From CAYSBE01 sp044337585 (GTDB lineage: Bacteria > Bacteroidota > Bacteroidia > UKL13-3), in contig JBIINH010000154.1 of NCBI GenBank assembly GCA_044337585.1, positions 1 to 5,613 on the forward strand: 5,613 nt of DNA, given 5' to 3'. Positions within the stretch are counted from its first letter, which is position 1. Every line of letters starts with the position of its first letter. The position numbers and the translations under genes were made by a program. The notes under the pieces are model-generated. The model saw only the letters and a list, made by a program, of their open reading frames with translations. It did no database searches and was not told the origin of the DNA. Positions 1-5,613 of the stretch are shown here, piece after piece.

Positions 1-848
1 GCCATTACACCTACAAAGTTTCCTCCGGCACTTGGCGTAAAACCAATATCTCCAGTAACTGGATTACATGAAATACCAGCAGGGAAAGTGCCGCCAGCAG
101 GACCTGACCAAGGCATTGGGCGATCAAACGCAAATGGTGGTGTGTAAGTAACAGATGCCCCTTGACTTGCCAAAGATGGAACAAATGAATAAGATAGTGA
201 ATCCAAATCAGGATCTACCGCACCATTATTAAAATAAAAAGGTTGGCCTGAACAAATAACGGCAAAGGGATCGTTGGTTAAATTTGGTGAACTGTTGCAT
301 GGATTGGAGGAAAGGCAACGGTTTATAACCATATCGGTATAAAAGTTTGCATTTGCTGAGCCGGTTGAAATTGCTCCATTACGGCAACATAACGAATATG
401 AAATTCTGATATTGCAGCAACTGGATGGTATACCCGAGCCTGGACCTAGGTCAATTTCGCCTTCAAAATCATAACGTTCAATACCCGGAGTGAAAGAGCC
501 AGGGGTAACACATGTCATATTATTACATATGGATTTAGATGATGGACAGCGTGGGTTAGGATTCACATCCCTTACGGCAACCAATGTCAATGAGCGAGAA
601 CCAAAATTGGTATTATTACATGCAGGATCTGCGCCACTTAACTGAACCGTGTAAGGACAAGCTGCGCCACAATTGTTAGGACATAAGGTGACACCTTGGC
701 AATCGCGGTATAGGGTGAGCTTTACTGCAAACCTACCATTAGAACCCGGGATACAGGTGTATTGCCAATCACTTCCAACTACGTGGGTTGCGTTTGCATC
801 ATACATCAATGCGAAGAAGGCAATCAGGATGAGGATATATTTTTTCAT
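1..848 (-). CDS. Cysteine-rich secreted protein of the Bacteroidota 'ATHxVG...YRDC' family, partial (C-terminus outside window)
   Basis: An open frame with no stop runs from the ATG at 848 off the left edge, giving 282 codons plus two bases. The start MKKYILILIAFFALMYDANA is a classic Sec signal peptide: KK, a hydrophobic core at residues 4-16, and an A-N-A cleavage site at 18-20. The mature protein would begin THVVGSDWQY and continues with LTLYRDC (about 45-51), CCRNGA (about 154-159) and DPDLDSLSYSF (about 213-223). I recognise this pattern, from memory, in large Bacteroidota surface proteins that often end in a gliding-motility-associated or type IX secretion sorting domain; that end would lie beyond position 1 and is not seen. 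I count 17 cysteines, including two CC pairs, suggesting a disulfide-bonded extracellular fold. The later part (PAGISCNPVTGDIGFTP) resembles Ig/cadherin-like repeats. No Shine-Dalgarno precedes the ATG, as is usual in this phylum. Molecular function is unknown. The reading frame and export are secure; the family assignment is good but from pattern memory. Confidence 0.8.
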   Translation of the reverse strand, partial: MKKYILILIAFFALMYDANATHVVGSDWQYTCIPGSNGRFAVKLTLYRDCQGVTLCPNNCGAACPYTVQLSGADPACNNTNFGSRSLTLVAVRDVNPNPRCPSSKSICNNMTCVTPGSFTPGIERYDFEGEIDLGPGSGIPSSCCNIRISYSLCCRNGAISTGSANANFYTDMVINRCLSSNPCNSSPNLTNDPFAVICSGQPFYFNNGAVDPDLDSLSYSFVPSLASQGASVTYTPPFAFDRPMPWSGPAGGTFPAGISCNPVTGDIGFTPSAGGNFVGVM

Positions 849-913
849 TTTGATCGTATTATATTTTGAAATTCAATTCACGAAAATAAGGATGAAGCCA
901 ATTACTTGCTCTT

Positions 914-934
914 AATGTATTCATAAAATACATT
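914..934. repeat. Short perfect inverted repeat (8-bp arms, 5-base loop) between the GT-C gene and the secreted-protein gene
   Basis: AATGTATT (914-921) and AATACATT (927-934) are exact reverse complements separated by CATAA. The dyad lies 36 bases past the stop of the membrane-protein gene and 66 bases before the ATG of the secreted-protein gene. The arms are almost all A/T and no T-run follows on the minus strand (AAGAGC comes next), so it is a poor intrinsic terminator. It could be an operator-like dyad or chance in AT-rich DNA. The rest of the 849-969 gap shows no clear promoter: TATTTTCG (minus strand, 888-881) is one base off the Bacteroidota -7 box TAnnTTTG but has no TTG at suitable spacing. 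Confidence 0.35.
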
Positions 935-969
935 CTTTTAGAAATCATTAAGTTATAGGTGTATTTTAC

Positions 970-2424
970 TTATTTAATGATTGATTTCAATTTTATTACC
1001 CATTTCTCCAACTCGGCCGGTTGCCGCAGTTTACTGCTTGATACTGTTTTGCTGCTGTATTTGGGATTTAGAAAAACGGTAGCAAAAACGGGTCCTTTTT
1101 CAAATGTATGCCCATACCAATTTTGCTCTAAAAATCGGATATCTTTTTCTCTGAATTCTGCATTGAGGTTTGACACCAAAATTGCTTGCAGGTTATCCAA
1201 ATTTTCTTCAGGAATCCGTTGTACGTTTAGCACTGGAGGAGCAACTAGGTATTTGGATTGGGATGAGTTTCCTATGGGTGCATAACTGTAGAATACGATT
1301 GTATCGCCAAACTCGTTTCTAATTTGTTTTTCAATATCAAAATAATTTCTGTAGGCCAATGTTGCATCGCCTATGGTTTTTCCGGGATAGTAAAGCCAAT
1401 TTCCGGCCACTGTCATCAGCAATATCATTGTAGCAATAAAATACTTTCGGGGAGATGAAATGCCAAAAACAAACTGCACACACAACATGATTCCCAAAAT
1501 ATGCTGCAAAAAGAAATACCTGTGGCCAATAGTGTGTTGCAAAAAAATTCCCATCAGCAAAGCATTCACCACATACAAGCTGATATAGAGAACGGACAAT
1601 AGAGGATGGGCTTTTCTTTTTACAATGGCCAAAATTGCTAATACGTGTATGGGCAACATTCCATAATCTATCACCCTCCACACAATCAGTAATTGTGATT
1701 TTAAAAATGTGAAGATGGTCTTTTGTGTATGTGTGTCTTCATAGTGAGGTGATTGAATGGCCCAACCGGTGTGGTTAAGGTGCAAATAAAGCCACAGGCA
1801 AAACACAGTAAAAGGCAAAAAATAGAGCCAAATTTCATTTCTAAGAAAATAAACCAATTGATGCTTTTTCCAGCTCATAAAAAGCTGTGCAAAGAAGAAT
1901 GCTGCTACAAAAAAAGTACCTTGTAAATGAACCGACACCATTAATACCATGCCAATGGCAGTAAGCACCTTGCGTTCAGAAACAAATCCATACACAACCA
2001 ATAATGCAAAAAACATTAATGCTGTTGTGTTAAGCATTAAAGCCGATAAGGAAAGAAACGTAGAGAATGAAAAAAGTAGGATTAAAGCAAATACGGTTTG
2101 AGGTGCCGGTAGTATTTTTTGACAAATTTTTATAACCAAACAAGACAAGCATAGCATCCATGTGGCAGCAAAAGCATGCGAAACAAAAAGTGTTTGCCCA
2201 AAATATTTCCAAGTAAATGCCAGCAGCCAAGCATATAATGTAGGATGCCCGGGATCTTTATCCAAGGGGTAAAATAGCGTTGTAAGATTCGCCTCATATA
2301 TATTGTTTGCTGCTTGAAAAGTAGAGGAAATGGCATCGCCAAAAAATGGATCAGACGAAAATTCATACAACAGTATTCCTTGAAAAAATGCTGCAAAAAA
2401 ATAAGGCAAATAGCGCATCATCAT
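970..2424 (-). CDS. Polytopic membrane protein, probable GT-C fold glycosyltransferase (GT39/ArnT-like), acceptor unknown
   Basis: The protein has 484 residues and about ten hydrophobic segments (roughly 5-21, 77-98, 109-126, 127-147, 153-183, 198-216, 245-268, 274-295, 303-322, 328-346), followed by a mostly soluble tail of about 135 residues. After the first segment comes an acidic loop, SSDPFFGDAIS, with D25 and D30. Next is DPGHPTLYAWLLAF (57-70), resembling the HPPLYYWLLA stretch of GT39/ArnT-type enzymes. A TIGHRYFFL motif (298-306) before a late membrane segment also fits. In GT-C enzymes the first periplasmic loop carries the catalytic acidic residue, and the donor is normally a polyprenyl-phosphate sugar. 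I therefore infer sugar transfer to a lipid, glycan or protein on the periplasmic face. The start has three consecutive ATGs (2424, 2421, 2418), so it could be two residues shorter. It begins 33 bases after the bshA stop, consistent with co-transcription, and no Shine-Dalgarno is visible. Glycosyltransferase is likely; donor and acceptor cannot be stated. A non-enzymatic membrane protein is the alternative. Confidence 0.7.
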   Translation of the reverse strand: MMMRYLPYFFAAFFQGILLYEFSSDPFFGDAISSTFQAANNIYEANLTTLFYPLDKDPGHPTLYAWLLAFTWKYFGQTLFVSHAFAATWMLCLSCLVIKICQKILPAPQTVFALILLFSFSTFLSLSALMLNTTALMFFALLVVYGFVSERKVLTAIGMVLMVSVHLQGTFFVAAFFFAQLFMSWKKHQLVYFLRNEIWLYFLPFTVFCLWLYLHLNHTGWAIQSPHYEDTHTQKTIFTFLKSQLLIVWRVIDYGMLPIHVLAILAIVKRKAHPLLSVLYISLYVVNALLMGIFLQHTIGHRYFFLQHILGIMLCVQFVFGISSPRKYFIATMILLMTVAGNWLYYPGKTIGDATLAYRNYFDIEKQIRNEFGDTIVFYSYAPIGNSSQSKYLVAPPVLNVQRIPEENLDNLQAILVSNLNAEFREKDIRFLEQNWYGHTFEKGPVFATVFLNPKYSSKTVSSSKLRQPAELEKWVIKLKSIIK

Positions 2425-2457
2425 AAGTACGAATATACTCGTGATGAGATAATAAAA

Positions 2458-3594
2458 CTACATCGCTGCTTTTTGTGCAATAACTTTGTTATACAGACTT
2501 TCATACATTGGCACAATACGATCTATATCAAAAGTAAGTGCTTGTTGTTTTGCTTGGTGCTTAAATTGTTTGAGCATATCTGCATTACTTAATAATTCGA
2601 TGGATCGTTTTGCCATCGCGTCTATATCTCCCACATTGCACAAGAAACCGGTAACACCATCAATATTAACTTCAGGGATACCACCCGCATTACTTGATAC
2701 CACAGGTACTTCGCAAGCCATTGCCTCCAATGCGGCAAGACCAAAACTTTCTGTTTCGGATGGCAATAAAAACAAATCACAGACAGATAATATTTCTTCT
2801 ACCGACTCTTGTTTGCCTAAAAAATTTAATCCATCACAAATGCCTAATTCCCTGCAAAGCATTTCAATATTTTGTCGCTCCGGTCCATCTCCAACCAACA
2901 GCATTTTCGCAGGAATTTTTTCTCTTACTTTTGCAAATATCTTTACCACATCTTCTACCCTTTTTACTTTTCGAAAATTTGAAATATGGATTAATAGTTT
3001 TTCATCCTGTGGTGTAATGGCTTTGCGAAAATGATCTTTGGTTTGTTTATTAAATCTGCTTATATCAATAAAATTTGGAATCACTTGAATATCATTCTCA
3101 ATATGAAAGTTGCTCAACGTATCAGCCTTTAGAGATTTCGAAACAGCCGTAACCGCATCAGACATATTAATGGCATAGCTTACAACAGGTTCAAAAGATT
3201 TGTCTTTGCCCACTAAGGTAATATCAGTACCGTGCAATGTAGTGATGATTGGAATTTCAATCCCTTCTTTTCTAAGTATATGTTTTGCCATAACAGCAGC
3301 TGAAGCATGGGGAATGGCATAATGCACATGGAGCAAATCCAATTTTTCAAACTTTACCACATCAACCAATCGCCCGATGAGTGTTGTTTCGTAAGGAGGA
3401 AATTCGAACAAGGGATAGTGACTTACATACACTTCATGGAAGAAAATATTTTCTGCAAAAAAATCGAGTCGTGCAGGTTGCTTATACGATATGAAATGAA
3501 CCTGATGGCCTCGCTGTGCCAGCGACTTGCCAAGCTCTGTAGCTAGAACTCCGCTACCTCCATAGGTAGGATAACAAACAATTCCGATTTTCAT
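2458..3594 (-). CDS. bshA: N-acetyl-alpha-D-glucosaminyl L-malate synthase (bacillithiol biosynthesis, first step)
   Basis: BshA is a cytoplasmic retaining GT4 glycosyltransferase that joins GlcNAc from UDP-GlcNAc to L-malate, giving GlcNAc-malate. BshB then deacetylates this and BshC adds cysteine to give the thiol bacillithiol. The 378-residue protein has the usual family length and GT-B layout. The N-terminal domain opens with MKIGIVCYPTYGGSGVLATE, including the glycine-rich loop YGGSG (11-15), and carries HVHYAIPHA (89-97) and TLHGTDITLVG (119-129), stretches I recognise as typical of BshA. YAINMSDAVTAVS (140-152) follows. The C-terminal donor domain has HISNFRKVKR (203-212) and the GT4 EX7E motif in SETESFGLAALEAMA, with E282 and E290. 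I chose the ATG at 3594; an in-frame GTG at 3600 would add only two residues (M-K) and gives a less typical start. The gene lies 59 bases after the GH3/serine-hydrolase stop on the same strand. No bshB or bshC is in the window. Function is called with high confidence. Confidence 0.95.
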   Translation of the reverse strand: MKIGIVCYPTYGGSGVLATELGKSLAQRGHQVHFISYKQPARLDFFAENIFFHEVYVSHYPLFEFPPYETTLIGRLVDVVKFEKLDLLHVHYAIPHASAAVMAKHILRKEGIEIPIITTLHGTDITLVGKDKSFEPVVSYAINMSDAVTAVSKSLKADTLSNFHIENDIQVIPNFIDISRFNKQTKDHFRKAITPQDEKLLIHISNFRKVKRVEDVVKIFAKVREKIPAKMLLVGDGPERQNIEMLCRELGICDGLNFLGKQESVEEILSVCDLFLLPSETESFGLAALEAMACEVPVVSSNAGGIPEVNIDGVTGFLCNVGDIDAMAKRSIELLSNADMLKQFKHQAKQQALTFDIDRIVPMYESLYNKVIAQKAAM

Positions 3595-3634
3595 TTTCAC
3601 TAATGTTTAACACCCAGAAGCGTGATAGGGTTTT

Positions 3635-3642
3635 CAAAGGTA
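3635..3642 (-). promoter_or_regulatory. Possible Bacteroidota -7 promoter box upstream of bshA
   Basis: The minus strand reads TACCTTTG here, an exact match to the Bacteroidota primary-sigma -7 consensus TAnnTTTG. It sits in the gap between the stop of the GH3/serine-hydrolase gene and the bshA start, 40 bases before the ATG, which would give a leader of about 30-35 bases. The nearest upstream TTG (in AATTGGCG, inside the end of the preceding gene) is 25 bases away, a little longer than the usual spacing of about 20, so the -33 element is weak. An eight-base degenerate match can occur by chance in AT-rich DNA. Confidence 0.4.
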
Positions 3643-3653
3643 TAGCAAAGCTA

Positions 3654-5613
3654 TTATTTATTTGCGCCAATTACTTCATAAATATGTTCGATAATCCTCG
3701 AACGAATATTCAACTCAGTAAGTTTTTTATTCTCTGCACTCGGGTGTATTCTGTTGCTCAAAAACACAATGACCAAATCCTGTTTGGGGTCGCACCAAGC
3801 TGCTGTTCCGGTGAAACCGGTGTGTCCAAATGTAAGTGGCGACATTTGCTCAGGTACGGGAGAGGCTTTTTTGGGATCAGTTTCGGGTTTGTCAAATCCA
3901 TATCCTCTTCTGCTATATTTATTGTGTTTTCTTGTAAATTCCTTTACTGTTGACTCATACAATATTCTTTGACCACCGTACGTACCTCCGTTTAAAAGCA
4001 TTTGCATGATGATGGCCACATCATTTGAATGCGCAAATAAACCAGCATGACCTGCTACTCCTCCAAGCAAAGCAGCTGTTTGGTCATGTGCGGTTCCTTT
4101 TATCATTTGCTGCCTAAAGGTGGTATCATATTCTGTAGGCGTAATCCAATCTTCAGGTACTCGAGTCAGCGGATTGTATCCAAGACTATTCAAACTTAAC
4201 GGCCGGTATATTTTTTCATTTACATACTTATCTAACGGCTTACCACTAACTTTCTCTACCATCTTTCCCAAGATAATAAAGCCCAAATCAGAGTAGACGT
4301 ATTCACCTTGTTTCTTCAATTCACTATCAATAATTTGCTGCCATACCAATGCTTCCATATCATGATGCATATACAAATTACGGGCTACTTCAATATCAAA
4401 AACGCTATCTTTATTCGAACTGTAAATGAGTGGATTTGGTTTGCCATTAACCAACGTAGATTTGTAGAAAGGAATAAAAGGCACCAACCCTGCTTCGTGC
4501 AAAAGCAGTTTCTCAATTGTAATATTTGATTTGTTTGTTTCTTCCAGTTCGGGAAGGTATTTCGAAACCAGATCTGTTAATTTAATTTTCCCATCATCAA
4601 AAAGTGTCATTACTGCCAGTGTAGTTGAAAGCATTTTGGTTAATGAGGCCAAATCATAAACATGGTGATTTAGTACGGGAATATTTTGTGTGTAAGTATG
4701 GGTACCAAATGATTTTTGGTAAAACACCTTGCCATGTTGCGCTACCAAAACCTGACAACCAGGCATTGCCATATTGCGAATGGCTTCGTTTACAATCGTG
4801 TCAATATAATTCAATGCATGCTCATCATAATTAAGCTCTTTAGGCATAACATAGCTTAATCGTTTGATGGACTTGGTTATTTCTCCTTGCCCAAGAACAA
4901 AATCGGTATTTACGGTAACGGGCAACGTAGCATGTGCAGATATGCCCCCAAATAATACTTGCACACTGTACTTATTGTAAATATCCAAATCTTCATAAGC
5001 AACAATTGTGTTACGCAGATTGCTAAATTTATCGAGGATATATGCATTGCCATGATTGACCAGAATTACCTTTTTATCTGAAGCCAATAGTTTATTAATA
5101 AACAAGATTTGAATAGGCGTGATACCAAAGTTTTTACTCACAAACCTGCTTGTGTTGTGAAGTGATAAAATAATGAGGTTATATGGACTAAGGTATTCAT
5201 ACAAACTATCAAAAAATGATTGTCGTTCTGCTTTATCAATGGAAAAGAAATCAGCCTTCACGTATTTCATCAGTTGCTCCTGAAAAATGGTTGGCGATGA
5301 CGAGCCTGCTGCAACTGAAGCAATTCGATACAAGTGCGGATTTTGAAGTGGAACAATTTTATCCTTGTTGCTTGCAACCACTATTCCTTCGCGCACTACT
5401 TTTTCAATCATGTAATTGGCTTCGCAACAATTTAAATCAGGTACTAAATTATCTAATGCTACAGGTTTATAATTATTCAAACCCAACCAATATTTTGCTT
5501 TAAGTATTTTCTTCACGCTAGCTTCAACCCTTTGCCAGGTTATATCTCCACGTTCGATATAATATGTAATCATAGAAATAGCCATCGGTACATCTTCAAC
5601 AAAAAGTAAAATA
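3654..5613 (-). CDS. Glycoside hydrolase family 3 (NagZ-like) / beta-lactamase-fold serine hydrolase fusion, partial (N-terminus outside window)
   Basis: The frame is open to the right edge, so the true start lies outside; the ATG at 5585 is internal, because the codons before it read ILLFVEDVP, a normal GH3 stretch. Numbering from that methionine, residues 1-36 (RVEASVKKILKAKYWLGL) are the end of the GH3 barrel domain. Residues about 60-225 match a GH3 C-terminal alpha/beta domain (REGIVVASNKDKIVPL). From about 255 a beta-lactamase/esterase-fold domain follows, with the nucleophile motif S314-L-T-K317, Y431-S-D and H588-T-G (the HTG form of KTG). The GH3 active site would be upstream of the window. 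In Bacillus subtilis, NagZ (GH3) and AmiE (a serine hydrolase of this fold) are separate neighbouring genes acting in turn on muropeptides: NagZ removes GlcNAc, then AmiE cuts the peptide from MurNAc. I infer that this chain joins both steps, probably in the periplasm. Such fusions are familiar in Bacteroidota; full length is typically near 1000 residues, so about a third is missing. Domain identity is secure; substrate is inferred. Confidence 0.9.
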   Translation of the reverse strand, partial: ILLFVEDVPMAISMITYYIERGDITWQRVEASVKKILKAKYWLGLNNYKPVALDNLVPDLNCCEANYMIEKVVREGIVVASNKDKIVPLQNPHLYRIASVAAGSSSPTIFQEQLMKYVKADFFSIDKAERQSFFDSLYEYLSPYNLIILSLHNTSRFVSKNFGITPIQILFINKLLASDKKVILVNHGNAYILDKFSNLRNTIVAYEDLDIYNKYSVQVLFGGISAHATLPVTVNTDFVLGQGEITKSIKRLSYVMPKELNYDEHALNYIDTIVNEAIRNMAMPGCQVLVAQHGKVFYQKSFGTHTYTQNIPVLNHHVYDLASLTKMLSTTLAVMTLFDDGKIKLTDLVSKYLPELEETNKSNITIEKLLLHEAGLVPFIPFYKSTLVNGKPNPLIYSSNKDSVFDIEVARNLYMHHDMEALVWQQIIDSELKKQGEYVYSDLGFIILGKMVEKVSGKPLDKYVNEKIYRPLSLNSLGYNPLTRVPEDWITPTEYDTTFRQQMIKGTAHDQTAALLGGVAGHAGLFAHSNDVAIIMQMLLNGGTYGGQRILYESTVKEFTRKHNKYSRRGYGFDKPETDPKKASPVPEQMSPLTFGHTGFTGTAAWCDPKQDLVIVFLSNRIHPSAENKKLTELNIRSRIIEHIYEVIGANK

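Noticed and set aside
673..1285. Plus-strand open frames at 673-915 and 959-1285
   Set aside because: The first overlaps the signal peptide and N-terminus of the secreted-protein gene and the second is antisense to the GT-C gene; neither shows a recognisable motif.
1337..2396. Alternative minus-strand frames inside the GT-C gene (1337-1681, 2030-2230, 2130-2396)
   Set aside because: They are out of frame with a continuous 484-residue membrane protein whose motifs and hydrophobic pattern are intact; no frameshift is needed.
2486..3034. Plus-strand open frame of 182 codons antisense to bshA
   Set aside because: It lies wholly inside the clearly coding bshA on the opposite strand; its translation is Ser/Thr/Pro-rich low-information sequence with no domain.
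3610..3633. Possible hairpin ACCC...GGGT in the gap before bshA
   Set aside because: The stem is only about four base pairs with a loop of 12 or more bases and no T-run follows, so it is not a credible terminator.
3603..3972. Plus-strand open frames over the end of the serine-hydrolase gene
   Set aside because: They are antisense to the conserved HTGFTG region of a gene with intact motifs and have no independent support.
3654..5585. Treating the ATG at 5585 as the start of the serine-hydrolase gene
   Set aside because: The frame stays open to the window edge and the codons before the ATG encode a normal GH3 segment, so the gene is partial rather than beginning there.

Overview
This window looks like ordinary chromosome from a member of the Bacteroidota. 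Three features suggest this. The first is an ATHVVG...YRDC-type secreted protein of the kind common in gliding/type IX secretion lineages. The second is a GH3 hydrolase fused to a serine hydrolase, with bshA (bacillithiol synthesis) directly downstream. The third is translation starts in AT-rich leaders with no Shine-Dalgarno sequence. The flavour of the secreted protein suggests the Chitinophagales/Sphingobacteriales/Saprospirales side of the phylum, but the genus cannot be told from the sequence.

All four genes read on the minus strand, so transcription runs from high to low coordinates. In that order they are: (1) the C-terminal two thirds of a glycoside hydrolase family 3 / beta-lactamase-fold serine hydrolase fusion, cut by the right edge (5613-3654); (2) bshA, the first enzyme of bacillithiol synthesis (3594-2458); (3) a polytopic membrane protein resembling GT-C glycosyltransferases (2424-970); (4) the N-terminal 282 residues of a cysteine-rich exported protein, cut by the left edge (848-1). 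The gaps between them are 59, 33 and 121 bases. Genes 1-3 could be one transcript. A match to the Bacteroidota -7 promoter box in the gap before bshA suggests an extra start there. The 121-base gap before gene 4 makes a separate transcript plausible, although no clear promoter was found in it.

Two of the genes touch amino-sugar metabolism. The GH3/serine-hydrolase fusion is likely a cell-wall muropeptide enzyme (NagZ plus AmiE-like activities in one chain), and BshA consumes UDP-GlcNAc. The GT-C protein probably transfers a sugar from a lipid carrier on the outer face of the inner membrane, with unknown acceptor. The secreted protein has no known molecular function. No RNA genes, mobile elements, CRISPR arrays or long repeats were seen, and no stretch over 300 bases lacks a gene. 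No convincing undescribed system is visible; the most interesting points are the two-activity fusion and the uncharacterised secreted and GT-C proteins.
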